A stretch of 64,000 bases of DNA from assembly GCA_023457715.1 (NCBI GenBank), contig JAEWKR010000082.1:21369-85368 (forward strand). Reading direction: 5' to 3'. Source of the stretch: Verrucomicrobiota bacterium (GTDB lineage: Bacteria; Verrucomicrobiota; Verrucomicrobiia; Opitutales; Opitutaceae). The number at the start of each line of letters is the position of its first letter. Within the stretch, counting starts at the first letter, position 1. Both the position numbers and the translations under genes were made by a program. This document shows, piece by piece, positions 8,768 through 18,297 of this stretch. The notes beneath the pieces were generated by a model that ran no database searches, was not told the DNA's origin, and was given only the letters and a program-made list of their open reading frames with translations.

Positions 8768-9469
8768 ATGAACTCCGATCGTCGTGCCTTTGTGTTTGCT
8801 GCCGCCGGCATCACTGCCGCCGCATGCCTTCCCGCCCTTCGTGGTCAACCCGACGCCGGCGCACCGAAGCCGCCTCCCGAAATCAAACGCCGCCAGCCAG
8901 CCCTCGCTCCGGAGCGCGTTTTCGAGTTCGTCCGCGCGGGCCACAACCATCTTCCGCGGCTGAAAACCATGCTCGCGGAGGAGCCCGGACTGCTCAACGC
9001 CGCGTGGGATTGGGCGGCGGGGGACTGGGAAACGGCGCTCGGCGGTGCGGCCCACCTCGGCAATCGCACCAACGCCGAATACCTCCTCGAGCAGGGCGCG
9101 CGGATCGATGCGTTTGCCGCCGCCATGCTGGGCTATCGCGACGTGGTGGCGACGCTGCTCAAGAGCTCGCCCGCCGCGGCCACCGCCAAAGGCCCGCACG
9201 GGTTGACCCTGTTGTACCATGTCGCCATCAGCGGCGATGTCGCCCTGGCCCAAACGTTGCAGCCGATCCTCAAGGGATCGGACGATTACAACCAGGCTCT
9301 CGGCGCCGCCGCGCGTGGCGGTCACGTGGAAATGACCCGCTGGCTGCTGGCCAACGGGGTGACAAATCCCGCGCAGCGGGACGCTCTCGGCCGGACCCCG
9401 CTGCAGGTCGCGCAGGAAAACAACTTCGCCGAGATCGCCGCACTGCTGCACGATTTTCCTACACAGTAG
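8768..9469 (+). CDS. Exported ankyrin-repeat protein
   Basis: A 233-residue protein. The N-terminus MNSDRRAFVFAAAGITAAAC is a Tat-like signal (an RR pair followed by a hydrophobic stretch). The mature part contains degenerate ankyrin repeats: GGAAHLGNRTNAEYLLEQGARID, then VAISGDVALAQ and the best unit at the end (AARGGHVEMTRWLLANG, DALGRTPLQVAQENNFAEIAALL). Ankyrin repeats bind protein partners, and the partner is unknown. The start at 8768 is set by the Tat signal. The gene stands alone on the plus strand, divergent from DUF1697. Confidence 0.85.
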   Translation: MNSDRRAFVFAAAGITAAACLPALRGQPDAGAPKPPPEIKRRQPALAPERVFEFVRAGHNHLPRLKTMLAEEPGLLNAAWDWAAGDWETALGGAAHLGNRTNAEYLLEQGARIDAFAAAMLGYRDVVATLLKSSPAAATAKGPHGLTLLYHVAISGDVALAQTLQPILKGSDDYNQALGAAARGGHVEMTRWLLANGVTNPAQRDALGRTPLQVAQENNFAEIAALLHDFPTQ

Positions 9470-9760
9470 CCGTTGCGTGACGATGGGGGAGGAAAGCAGC
9501 GTGTCACGAGCCAGCATGACCCGAGCCAGCATAGTAAGCCTGTTTCACGACGAAAACGCGAAGCGTGCCGATTCCGCGCGCTCAAAAGGGCCCACCGTCG
9601 GCGCGATTCTCGGAATGCCGGGGGCGTCGTCGTGACCGCTTCAGCACCCGACCACGAGTCGAGTCAGGCTCCTCTGGCGCGAGTCACCCGGAACGGACAC
9701 CACATTGGTCCTACGGGCGCTCCTCCCGTCAGCGAGCAGGCTTCGGGTGAGCGCGCAGTC

Positions 9761-10246
9761 ATGCCCGCCATCCCGCTCGGGGCCAATCTCCAGCGGCCAA
9801 ATCTGTTTCTTTTCTCGAGTCGCGCGAATGCTGAAACCCGTGCAGCCGAGATTGGCGCACCTTGGGTACCCGTCGCCTATGCTTGCGGCTATCTGCTGAC
9901 CGATGGCTGGCGCTTCCAGGACATGACGGGTGTCATCCCTCCATTCTGCCCTGTCCCCGTCGAGTCCCTTCCGATGCTCCGCGCACTCGTAACGGAACTG
10001 CCCCTCTTGAACGTGTCGGTTCGCGACTGGCCCGAAGTGATCCGACAGAACCTCGAGCATGAGCCGTCGCTGCAAGAGCTCACGAAACCCCTGTTCGAGG
10101 CGGTCTGCTATTGCGTGCTCCTGCGAACGGGACACCCGAAGCCTGCGGGAGACAAGACCGACTGGCTCACCACGCCACCGTGGGCGCTGAAGTTGCCAAG
10201 CCGTAGGCGTTCGGGGTTTCAAATCCAGCTTCCCCATCAAAGGTGA
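9761..10246 (+). CDS. Hypothetical protein, first gene of a three-gene overlap cluster
   Basis: A 161-residue protein of no recognised family, soluble by appearance, with balanced composition and conserved-looking segments (GAPWVPVAYACGYLLTDGW, LFEAVCYCVLLRTG). The frame stays open upstream to 9473, but that extension is arginine-rich and looks non-coding, and a GGTGA lies about 10 bases before the ATG at 9761. Its TGA overlaps the next start as GTGA (10243-10246), implying translational coupling. The cluster's base composition looks lower in GC than the neighbours, which may indicate later acquisition. The 290 bases before it hold nothing else supported. Confidence 0.55.
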   Translation: MPAIPLGANLQRPNLFLFSSRANAETRAAEIGAPWVPVAYACGYLLTDGWRFQDMTGVIPPFCPVPVESLPMLRALVTELPLLNVSVRDWPEVIRQNLEHEPSLQELTKPLFEAVCYCVLLRTGHPKPAGDKTDWLTTPPWALKLPSRRRSGFQIQLPHQR

Positions 10247-11184
10247 AGGCGCTGGCGCAAGGGTCGGAGCTGCGGCACCGCCGCTTCCTCTTCGCGATCG
10301 GAGCGGAGATTCGGGGTCCTTACTCGGTCGAGGCGTTGCATCAACTGGCCGCGAGCGGCGTGATCACCCAGGGGACACCCCTCGCGCTGGAAGGAAGCGC
10401 CGACTTCAAGATCGCCCGGGATTGGGACTTTGCGCCTGCTCTCTTCCTGCGGACCAAGGCCATGAGGAGGGTGTGCGCGGACGGACTCCTTTCCGCGCCG
10501 GACGCGAGTCAGTCTGCAAGCCTGGAGTGCAACGCGACGACCACCTCCCCGGGGGCGCCCAGGGACGAAACCGGAGCAAAAGCACTCTTCCCCGACGTGC
10601 GAGCGCGGCACGTTGCCTCCGAGGATGAACTCAATGCCCGGCTTGCTCGGGATCCCAACGATCCGCTTGTCGTCGGGATCCTGGGGGATCTGCGCGAACG
10701 CATGCGGAAGGAAAAACGCTCTGCAAAGGAGATGCTGCGCGTCTACTTCTCTGAGAATCGGCGCCTGAATACCAAGCTAAGCACAGCACCCGGAGAATCG
10801 CGCCCACGCTTTAGCCTGGAAGCGCAGGCGCACCATACCATGGTCGCAACCGCGGCACTCGGTTTCTCGTTCATCTTGATCGGCTGCATGGTCGCCGGCT
10901 CAAGGATCGAGAGGATGATTGCGGGGATAGCGATGGGCGCGGTCGGCGCGTTGATGGTCGCGCTCTACATCTGGGGACTGCGCTGGCAACGGTGGATCGA
11001 TGTCCATCCTGTCGTGCTGTTTTTCCTCAGCCTCGGTTCAGCATTTACCGGCGGTTTTTTCCTGTTCGCCACGGTTATCTGGGTGGCAAAACCGTTCCTA
11101 AGTTATGGCGACGTGCTGCACCTGCTCTTGAGCCCGTTGATTGACGGACTCCGGGACGCGATTGGGCCCATTTTCACCGAGTGA
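10243..11184 (+). CDS. Three-helix membrane protein with GYF_2-like N-terminal domain
   Basis: A 313-residue protein starting with GTG inside the previous stop codon. Residues 14-60 match the GYF_2 pattern (RGPYSVEALHQLAASGVI, then TPLALEGSADF and a W), a small domain that usually sits in the cytoplasm of membrane proteins and binds peptides. A charged linker follows, then three membrane helices between about residues 200 and 290 (ATAALGFSFILIGCMVAG, IAMGAVGALMVALYIWG, VVLFFLSLGSAFTGGFFLF). It ends in GTGA overlap with the next gene. No enzyme motif is seen. The three genes probably form one unit. Confidence 0.7.
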   Translation: MKALAQGSELRHRRFLFAIGAEIRGPYSVEALHQLAASGVITQGTPLALEGSADFKIARDWDFAPALFLRTKAMRRVCADGLLSAPDASQSASLECNATTTSPGAPRDETGAKALFPDVRARHVASEDELNARLARDPNDPLVVGILGDLRERMRKEKRSAKEMLRVYFSENRRLNTKLSTAPGESRPRFSLEAQAHHTMVATAALGFSFILIGCMVAGSRIERMIAGIAMGAVGALMVALYIWGLRWQRWIDVHPVVLFFLSLGSAFTGGFFLFATVIWVAKPFLSYGDVLHLLLSPLIDGLRDAIGPIFTE

Positions 11185-11939
11185 GGAACCCGCCGGTGGC
11201 TGACCTATTGCTCGCAGCTCTCCCCCTCGAGAAGGCGCAGCGCATCGCGACCTGCTATGCCGTCGGGGTGGCGCTGATCCTTCTCGTCGCGGTCTTTGTT
11301 CCCTGGCCCAAAAGGCCCGGTCGGGCAACCCGCGGGCTCCTGGGGATGGGGCTGCTTTGGGTGTTCCTCGGGCCGGTCTGGAGCCACGCGGTAAAACGGC
11401 ACTATGGCATCAAACAGGATCTGTTTAAATGGTCACGGGCCGAGAACCAACGAAGAGCTGCAGCCGCGGAGCGAATACTGCAGCCGTCACAGCAGCAACT
11501 TCTCCACTATGCCCGGGAGTTTCTGTCCGACGAGGCCTATGCCGCCTACACAAGCGGCGGGTCAGTCTCCCTGGGCAACAAACCGGGAGAGCCTGTTTCA
11601 GTTTGGGAGCGCTTTGAGAAAGGACTTCCCGAGTTGAACGCCAGCGGCGGACGCTGGGACACGGCTCGGGTCTTCGCGGTCGCGTTTCACACGCTTCAAG
11701 CGATGGATACCTATAAAACCTACGGGAGATCAGATCTTATCGGTCAGGACCATACTGCAGGTGTACGTCGCTGTCTGGACGCTGACCAAGTCGTCGCCCT
11801 TCACGGGTTTCTTCAACTCTGCGATCCCGAAAACAGGACGGGCTATTCCTCGGCCGTCGACGGCGCCTTGGCGTGTGCCAACAACGCGCCACCCTTTGTG
11901 ATCGCCCAGCGAACCTACCCAGTCCGCAAGGCCCCGTAG
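11181..11939 (+). CDS. Hypothetical membrane protein, third gene of the overlap cluster
   Basis: A 252-residue protein starting with GTG in the GTGA overlap at 11181-11184. Two membrane segments near the N-terminus (VGVALILLVAVFVPWP and GLLGMGLLWVFLGPVW, about residues 28-70) are followed by a soluble helical domain of about 180 residues with no recognised family. Two spaced cysteines (RRCLDADQ, QLCDPENRTG) occur late in the sequence. Context links it to the GYF_2-like protein upstream; a small membrane complex is an inference only. It converges with the release-factor-like gene with no obvious terminator hairpin in the 36-base gap. Confidence 0.6.
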   Translation: MRNPPVADLLLAALPLEKAQRIATCYAVGVALILLVAVFVPWPKRPGRATRGLLGMGLLWVFLGPVWSHAVKRHYGIKQDLFKWSRAENQRRAAAAERILQPSQQQLLHYAREFLSDEAYAAYTSGGSVSLGNKPGEPVSVWERFEKGLPELNASGGRWDTARVFAVAFHTLQAMDTYKTYGRSDLIGQDHTAGVRRCLDADQVVALHGFLQLCDPENRTGYSSAVDGALACANNAPPFVIAQRTYPVRKAP

Positions 11940-11975
11940 GAAAGGAAACCCTCCGGCCCCTGCCCCTCCGCTGCC

Positions 11976-12368
11976 TCAGTCCACCTGGCCGGGGCGGCGC
12001 TGCGTCTTTAGTTTAGCGCGATGCTTCTTGGACGCTATCATGCGCGTCTTTTGCGCGCGACTTTTCTGCCGGTTCCGTCGTCGGTTCTTTTCGTGCTCGT
12101 GCTGCCGTTGTTCCTCGGCCGCCCGCTGGCGCTTCTCCAGCCTCGCCACCAGTTCCAGCCAGGCGATTTCGCGATTGGCGGCCTGCGAACGTTCGCGCTG
12201 GCAACGGACCTCGATTCCGGTCGCCGCGTGCCGCAGCCACACGGTGGAGCTCGTCTTGTTGATCTTCTGCCCACCTGGCCCGGCGCCGCGCACAAAACGC
12301 TCCTCGACGTCGCTCGGACTGACCCCCAAGCCGGCCAGGCGCTGCAGAAGGTCAGGAGGGAGGCTCAT
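11976..12368 (-). CDS. RF-1 domain GGQ protein, ArfB-like ribosome rescue factor
   Basis: A 130-residue protein with the peptidyl-tRNA hydrolysis motif RGAGPGGQKINKTSS (GGQ at residues 32-34) and a long basic tail rich in KKHRAKLKTQRR. This is the layout of ArfB/YaeJ and C12orf65-type factors: a class I release factor catalytic domain without codon-recognition domains, whose basic tail enters an empty mRNA channel and frees stalled ribosomes. The start at 12368 leaves a short leader before the domain, normal for the group; longer frames upstream look non-coding. Membership in the exact subgroup cannot be decided by eye. It converges with the gene ending at 11939. Confidence 0.85.
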   Translation of the reverse strand: MSLPPDLLQRLAGLGVSPSDVEERFVRGAGPGGQKINKTSSTVWLRHAATGIEVRCQRERSQAANREIAWLELVARLEKRQRAAEEQRQHEHEKNRRRNRQKSRAQKTRMIASKKHRAKLKTQRRPGQVD

Positions 12369-12529
12369 GCGGAAAAGGGTCTCCGAAGCGTGGCAAGCTG
12401 ACGGTGGATGGCGAGGGATGTTTTGCATAGCGCCCTTGCCGTGTAAAAAAAGTCTCTCGGATAGATCAGGAAGGGGCCGCCGGCGGGACGACGGTTGCAT
12501 CGGAGCTTGGGGGACGGTAACACGGCTGC

Positions 12530-15500
12530 ATGATTCAGCGCGCAAAATGGGTACGTCGACTCGGAGTTGTCCTCGCCGTGGTGGCTCTGCTTGCGGTGGT
12601 GGTGGTGTGGGTGCTGCCACCCATCGTTGCCACGCAACTGACGACCCGCGCGTCCGAGGCCCTGGGGAGGAAAGTCGCCGTGGGCAAGGTGAAGCTCAAT
12701 CCGTTCACGCTCTCCGTGACGATCGAGGACTTCGGCGTGCAGGAACCGGACGGGACGACGCCCTTCTTCGGCTGGCGACGCCTCTACGTCAACGCGGACG
12801 CCCTCGGCTCCCTGTGGGGTCAATGGTCGGTCAGCGCCGTTGAACTGGAGGGACTCGTCGCGCGCGGGCACGTCAAGGAGGACGGAACCCTCAGCATCGC
12901 CGACATCCTGGCCCGGCTCGAGGCGCAGGCCAGCAACCCGGCCGGGGAACCGAAACCTTCGCACCCGCCCCGCCCGATCCGCATCGCCCGGCTCAGCGTC
13001 ACGCAGGCGAGCGCCGACCTCGCCGATCTGTCGCGCCCCCTCCCGTTTCGCACCCTGATCGGTCCGCTGACCTTCGAACTGACGGATTTTCGGACGGTCG
13101 CGGAACGCGGCGCACCGTATCGCTTCGAGGCCGTCACCGAGGCCGGGGAGAAGTTCAGCTGGCGCGGGACCCTGCGGGCGGAGCCCTTCCAGTCCGCGGG
13201 CGAATTTCGGCTCGAGAATATCGCCCTGCCCAAATACGCGCCGTTCTACATGGACCGTCTGGCGGCCGAGGTGAAGAGCGGGGCCTTGTCGATCGACGCG
13301 CGGTACGAACTCGACCTGACCGCCGAACGCCGGGTGATGGCGTTGTCCGAGGGCTCCGTCCAGCTCCGCAATGTGATCGTCCACGAGCGTCAGCCCGCGA
13401 GCGCCGCCGGTGGCGCAGGGTCGCCGTCCGCTCCTGGCGGCGAGGTCTCGGAGCCGGTGCTGTCGCTGCCTGCCCTCGATGTCACCGATATTGCCGCCGA
13501 CGGGCTCACGATGAAGGCGACGATCGGGTCCGTGCAGGTGAAGGGCGGCGAAATCCGCGCGCGGCGCAATGCCCAGGGCGCCATCAATCTCCTCGGCCTG
13601 CTCCCCCCGGCACCCGCTCCGGCGACGCCGGCCACGACCACCGCGGCCAGCCCCGGCCCCACCCCGTCGGCTGAGGACCAACGCGCACCCGCGACCGCTG
13701 CGACGGCCGGGGCGATGCCCGACGTGCTTGTCCGCGAGGTGGCGGTGCAGGACTTCGCGCTCAGCTGGACGGACGAGACGTCTCCCCGCCCGGCCAAAGT
13801 GGGTCTCGCGCAGGTCGCGCTGCGCTTGGAGAACGTCACCCTGGCGCCCAACGTGGAGATTCCGATGGACCTCACGTTCAGCTGGGCGCCCGAAGGCACG
13901 GTGCACGTCGCGGGGAAGGTCGGCCTGAACCCGGTCCGCGCCGACCTGCAGACCGAACTCGGGGCGTTCGCCCTGCTCCCGCTCAGTCCCTACCTCGAGA
14001 CCCTTGCCCGGGTGCGAATCACGCAGGGCAGCGTTGCCGGCCGGATGCACACGCGGGTCTCGCTGCCGTCGAACGGCGCGGTCGAACTTGCCGCCGATGG
14101 CGATGTGTCGCTCGAGCGTTTCGGGCTTGTCGACGGGCAGTTGAATGAGGAACTCGCCGGCGTGGGAGCCCTGCGGCTGCGCGGCCTGAAGGCCACCGTG
14201 GGCACCGAGGTCGCCGCCTCCATCGACGAGATCTCCATCCAGGGGCCGTATGCCCGCGTCCTCATCGCCGCGGACAAGACCTTGAACCTCGCGGCGGTGA
14301 CGGCCACGCCGGCGCAACCGCCCGCCCGGGACGCGGCAACTCAACCAGCACCGCAGGCCGACGCGTCGGGCGTGAGCGCGTCGACCGAGGGGCCGGGTCC
14401 CCAGGGTCCGGCGGGCACCGTCGCCGCCCGCCCGAAGCTCGAGATCGGCCGGATCGTGATCGCGGACGGTGATTTCCGGTTCACCGACCGTTCGGTGCAA
14501 CCCGCCGCGGCGGTGACCGTCTCCCAATTCGGCGGCACGATCGGCGCGCTGTCCTCCATCAATCCGGCCAAGGGCGAGGTGGATCTGAAGGCCGTGGTGG
14601 ATGGCTCGGGCCCGATTGCCATCACCGGTCGGCTCGACCCCCTGGCGCCCAAGCCGTCGATCGATCTGAAGGTCGAGGTGAGGAATGTCGACCTCGTGCC
14701 GTTGAGCCCCTACACGGGGAAATTCGCCGGATACGAGCTCGCGCGTGGAAAGCTCGCCGTCGACGTGAAGGTCCAGATCGACGGTCCGCAAATCGATTCC
14801 GCCAACGTAGTGACGCTGAACCAGTTCACCTTCGGAAATCCCGTCAACAGCCCGGAAGCGACCAAGCTGCCGGTCCGGCTGGCCGTGGCGCTGCTGAAGG
14901 ACAGGGACGGAAAGATCATCATCGACCTGCCGGTCGAGGGACGAACCGACGACCCCGAATTCCGCGTCGGCCGCGTCGTCATGCGGGTGCTCAGCAATCT
15001 GCTCGTGAAGGTGGCCACGTCTCCCTTCGCGCTGCTGGGCGCCGCCTTCGGAGGCGGGGGTGACGAACTTGCGTACCAGGAATTCGCCCCCGGTGCGGTC
15101 GAACTCCAGGAAGCGGAGGTGAAGAAACTGGAAACGATGACCAAGGCCCTGACGAACCGGCCCGGGCTCAGCCTCAGCCTGAGCGGCCACTACGACCCGG
15201 CCGCCGACACCTTCGCCCTGAAGCAGTCGAAGCTCGCGGACCGCGTGCGCCGGCTCGTGTGGGAACAACGCCGCCAGCTCGACCCCAACCTGCCGCCGCC
15301 GGCGGAGATCGTCGTTTCAGACGCGGAGTATGCCGCCACCATCAAGCGCCTGTTCGACGAGCAGTTTCCCCCGGGCACGGAGTTCGGCACGCCGCTGCCC
15401 GAGGCGCCGCAGGTCGTCAGCCCGCCGGCCCCGCCGCCCGAAGGCGTGCTGAAGCGCGTCTGGCGCGCGGTCACCTTTGCTCCGAAGCGCGAACAGCGAC

Positions 15501-15778
15501 GCATCGAGGAAGCCCGCCAGGAAGCCGCCGCCGCGCACGAGAAAGCGGCGGCGGCGGCCGTGGCGACGGGACTGCCCGTGCCCGACATGGCCGCCCGGCT
15601 CGCCGAGAGCACGGCGGTCGACGACGCGGACCTGCGGGCGCTCGCACAGGCGCGTGCGGAACGGGTGCGCGCTTACTTCACCGCCCAGGGCATCGCGCCG
15701 GACCGGCTTTTCCTCGCCAATGCGGGCACGGGCGAAACCGGCGCCAAGGGTCCGCGGGTGTTCCTCGAGTTGCAGTAA
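12530..15778 (+). CDS. DUF748 / AsmA-like envelope protein
   Basis: A 1082-residue protein with one N-terminal membrane helix (VVLAVVALLAVVVVWVLPPI, about residues 13-32) and a very long periplasmic part. The DUF748 pattern is clear: ALGRKVAVGKVKLNPFTLSV just after the helix, repeated VxxExLVARG-type strands, and the conserved late block in which KLPVRLAVALLKDRDGKI is followed by IDLPVEG. It ends in an alanine-rich helical stretch and an OmpA-like fold end (RVRAYFTAQGIAPDRLFLAN). AsmA/TamB-like proteins are thought to bridge the envelope and move lipids. Two low-complexity Pro/Ala linkers (about residues 360-400 and 585-625) separate beta-rich blocks. It is a single-gene unit. Confidence 0.9.
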   Translation: MIQRAKWVRRLGVVLAVVALLAVVVVWVLPPIVATQLTTRASEALGRKVAVGKVKLNPFTLSVTIEDFGVQEPDGTTPFFGWRRLYVNADALGSLWGQWSVSAVELEGLVARGHVKEDGTLSIADILARLEAQASNPAGEPKPSHPPRPIRIARLSVTQASADLADLSRPLPFRTLIGPLTFELTDFRTVAERGAPYRFEAVTEAGEKFSWRGTLRAEPFQSAGEFRLENIALPKYAPFYMDRLAAEVKSGALSIDARYELDLTAERRVMALSEGSVQLRNVIVHERQPASAAGGAGSPSAPGGEVSEPVLSLPALDVTDIAADGLTMKATIGSVQVKGGEIRARRNAQGAINLLGLLPPAPAPATPATTTAASPGPTPSAEDQRAPATAATAGAMPDVLVREVAVQDFALSWTDETSPRPAKVGLAQVALRLENVTLAPNVEIPMDLTFSWAPEGTVHVAGKVGLNPVRADLQTELGAFALLPLSPYLETLARVRITQGSVAGRMHTRVSLPSNGAVELAADGDVSLERFGLVDGQLNEELAGVGALRLRGLKATVGTEVAASIDEISIQGPYARVLIAADKTLNLAAVTATPAQPPARDAATQPAPQADASGVSASTEGPGPQGPAGTVAARPKLEIGRIVIADGDFRFTDRSVQPAAAVTVSQFGGTIGALSSINPAKGEVDLKAVVDGSGPIAITGRLDPLAPKPSIDLKVEVRNVDLVPLSPYTGKFAGYELARGKLAVDVKVQIDGPQIDSANVVTLNQFTFGNPVNSPEATKLPVRLAVALLKDRDGKIIIDLPVEGRTDDPEFRVGRVVMRVLSNLLVKVATSPFALLGAAFGGGGDELAYQEFAPGAVELQEAEVKKLETMTKALTNRPGLSLSLSGHYDPAADTFALKQSKLADRVRRLVWEQRRQLDPNLPPPAEIVVSDAEYAATIKRLFDEQFPPGTEFGTPLPEAPQVVSPPAPPPEGVLKRVWRAVTFAPKREQRRIEEARQEAAAAHEKAAAAAVATGLPVPDMAARLAESTAVDDADLRALAQARAERVRAYFTAQGIAPDRLFLANAGTGETGAKGPRVFLELQ

Positions 15779-15875
15779 GCCGCCGCGCGCGGCCCGGATC
15801 CTTTGCGCCGCCGCCGCGGGTTCCTCCGGCGGCGGACCCGTCCGGGCGCGCCGCCGTTGGCCGCCGCGCCCGGCG
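15779..15875. terminator. GC-rich hairpins between convergent genes
   Basis: The 97-base gap between the DUF748 gene and the antiporter gene holds a perfect 9-pair stem (CCGCCGCCG with CGGCGGCGG, about 15811-15837) and a second GC-rich inverted segment, but no U-tract on either strand. It may slow both transcripts. A factor-independent terminator is not shown. Confidence 0.35.
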
Positions 15876-18152
15876 TCAGGCGGCGGATTTCGAGCCCAGC
15901 CAGGCGCGGAATTCCTGCAACTGGTCCAGCGTGCCCAGGCCGAGCAGCCGGTCGCCGGGCCGGAGCACCTCGGTGGCCCGCGGGACGAGGATCTTGGCGT
16001 CGTCGCGCGCGATTCCCACCAGGCGCACGCCGGTGCTGCGCGCAATCTGGAGTTCGCCCAGCGGTCGGTCGACCGGGCCGTGGTCCGGGACCACGAACGA
16101 CTCCAGCACGGCGCGGCCGAATTCCGGCCGCGTGGCATGACTGGCCGCTTCACCGTCGAAGAACGCGCAGGCCTGCTCCACTTCCGCGGCGCGACCCAGC
16201 AACAGCAGCTTGTCGCCCGCGAAGAGCCCAAAGTCCGATGAGGGTTGCGCGATGGAGTACCCGTTCCGTTCCACCTCCACCACGAAGCAGCCGAATCGCG
16301 CGGGAATCCGCACCTGCGCCAGCGTCTGTCCCACATAGTCCGCGCCCGGCGGCACGTGGCACTCCCGCAGCTGCAGGTCCCAGGTTTCCAGCCGGTGCGC
16401 GAGCTCCTCGCGGTTCGACTCGCGCTCGCCGCCCGCCGGCTGGTGCCCGGCGAGGACTTGATTCACGGAATGCTGCCAGGTGCTGTGCCAGTAGATGAGC
16501 TTGCGCGAGAAAATCGCCACGAGCACCAGGGCCGCCACGCCGAGCACGATCCAGCCGATGCCACTGAGTTCGACGGGGAACAATGCGTACACCACCGCGC
16601 CCAGCCCGATGGCTGCGAGGGTCTTCAACGTCGTTTCGACGAAGCGCGGCGGCAGGGCCTGCACGTGCCAGGCGTCGGCGACAATGGCCGCGAGCGCCGA
16701 GAGATTGCGCCAGACCGCGAAGAGCGGGATGAGGACGAGGACACCGAGGACGGCCCAGTACACGATCTCCAACAGGTCCCGTCCGACCCAGGTCGACACC
16801 ACGCTGGTCTCCACGTGCAGCAGCAACGCGTGGGAAAAGATGAGCAGACCGGCGACGAACAGCATTTCGAGGGCGACCTGAATCAGCCGCACGCGGATGA
16901 ACTTCCACGCGCCCGGCTTGGTCGGGCGACGCTGCACCTGATGCAGCCAGCTCTGATACGCGGCCATGAATCGGGTGACCGGGGCCGGTTCGATCGCGTC
17001 GAGCCCGCGCAGGATGGGATCCGCAAAGCGGTTGAGAATGGGGGTCGCCAGCACGGTCAGCACCGAAAGCCCCACCGCCAGCGGGTAAAAGGACGCGGGC
17101 AGGACGGCGGCAGTGATGCCGGCCTGCGCAATGATGAAGGTAAACTCGCCCAGCGGCGTAAGGAGCAGGCCGCCACGCCGGGCCTGCCGCGGCGGGACGC
17201 CGACGAGCATCAGCGCGAAGCCGCACGCGATCGGGCGCACGACCAGCGAGAACACACTCAGCGCCAGCACCGGGAGCCAGATCTCGCCCAGGAGCCGCAG
17301 GTCGATCATCATGCCGATCGAGACGAAGAAAATGCTGCCGAAAAGGTTCCGCAGGCTGCCGAACGACACCTCGATCGCGTGCTTCTGCGGCATCTCCGCC
17401 ACGAGGGCGCCAAACAAAAAGGCCCCCAGGGCGATCGAATAGCCGGCCTTGATCGCCGCGAGCGCAAGCAGGAACAACACCCCCGAAACCACGAGCGTCT
17501 GGAGTTCCGTGTCCGCCCGTTTCTCCAGCCAGCGCAACAGCCGTGGCAGGAGCAGCAGCCCCAGGCCCACGAAAAGCACGACGAAAGCGGTCAACCCCGT
17601 GAGCACCTGCCCCAGGCCCACCGAATTGTGCGCGCCCTGGGTGGCGAGCACCGTCAGCATGATCACGGCGACGATGTCCTCGACGATGGTGATCGCGAGG
17701 GCCATCTGGGCCGCACGGTCGTGGTTGAGCTTCAGCTCGCTCATGATCTTCGCGATCACGGCCGAACTCGACACCATGAGCATCGCGGCGACGAACAGGC
17801 TCTGGAGCGGCGTCCAGCCGAGCGCCCGCCCCAGGAGCAGGGTGAACGCAAACATGAACAGCGCGCCGATCGCCGTAGCCATCACGATGGGCAGCCCCAT
17901 CTTCCGCAGCTTCGAAAGGCTCAGCTCGAGGCCGATCGCAAACATCAGGAACACCAGCCCGACGTGCGAGAGCTGCGCGATGTGCTCGGTGTCCGTGATG
18001 AGCGAAAACGGCGGCGAATACGGCCCGATCACAATGCCGGCCAGCAGATACCCGACGATCGCCGAGAGTCCGATCCGCTTGCACAGCATTCCGGCGAGCC
18101 CGGCGGCGAGCAGGAGGACGACAAAATCCTGGACAAGGGTGTAGTGTTGCAT
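15876..18152 (-). CDS. CPA2-family cation:proton antiporter with two TrkA-C domains
   Basis: A 758-residue inner-membrane protein. Residues 1 to about 390 form a Na+/H+ exchanger domain of the KefB/YbaL branch, with VSSSAVIAKIM and the paired acidic motif TIVEDIVAVIML that binds the cation. Additional membrane segments at about 430-550 are an extra block. Two cytoplasmic TrkA-C-like units follow, near 600-660 and 685-755 (GYSIAQPSSDFGLFAGDKLLLLG; LRPGDRLLGLG), which usually gate by ligand. The expected role is K+ or Na+ efflux in pH or electrophile stress. ATG at 18152 is preferred over a TTG five codons earlier. No glutathione-binding RCK-N nucleotide fold was found. Confidence 0.9.
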   Translation of the reverse strand: MQHYTLVQDFVVLLLAAGLAGMLCKRIGLSAIVGYLLAGIVIGPYSPPFSLITDTEHIAQLSHVGLVFLMFAIGLELSLSKLRKMGLPIVMATAIGALFMFAFTLLLGRALGWTPLQSLFVAAMLMVSSSAVIAKIMSELKLNHDRAAQMALAITIVEDIVAVIMLTVLATQGAHNSVGLGQVLTGLTAFVVLFVGLGLLLLPRLLRWLEKRADTELQTLVVSGVLFLLALAAIKAGYSIALGAFLFGALVAEMPQKHAIEVSFGSLRNLFGSIFFVSIGMMIDLRLLGEIWLPVLALSVFSLVVRPIACGFALMLVGVPPRQARRGGLLLTPLGEFTFIIAQAGITAAVLPASFYPLAVGLSVLTVLATPILNRFADPILRGLDAIEPAPVTRFMAAYQSWLHQVQRRPTKPGAWKFIRVRLIQVALEMLFVAGLLIFSHALLLHVETSVVSTWVGRDLLEIVYWAVLGVLVLIPLFAVWRNLSALAAIVADAWHVQALPPRFVETTLKTLAAIGLGAVVYALFPVELSGIGWIVLGVAALVLVAIFSRKLIYWHSTWQHSVNQVLAGHQPAGGERESNREELAHRLETWDLQLRECHVPPGADYVGQTLAQVRIPARFGCFVVEVERNGYSIAQPSSDFGLFAGDKLLLLGRAAEVEQACAFFDGEAASHATRPEFGRAVLESFVVPDHGPVDRPLGELQIARSTGVRLVGIARDDAKILVPRATEVLRPGDRLLGLGTLDQLQEFRAWLGSKSAA

Positions 18153-18297
18153 GGTTCCGGGCGCCAAGGCTGGGTGAGAACGAGGACGGGCGGCGTCCCC
18201 CCACGCGCGCGAAATCGGCGCCTGATCCGCCGGGAGTCAAGCCCACGCACCGGTCCGCGCAGCGATTGCCGGCGCGGCACCGCGCCCCGGCCCCTCC

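Noticed and set aside
10210..10240. Possible tRNA T-arm fragment (GGGTTTCAAATCC) before the GYF_2 gene
   Set aside because: The stem on both sides of the loop does not pair and no acceptor or anticodon arm is present.
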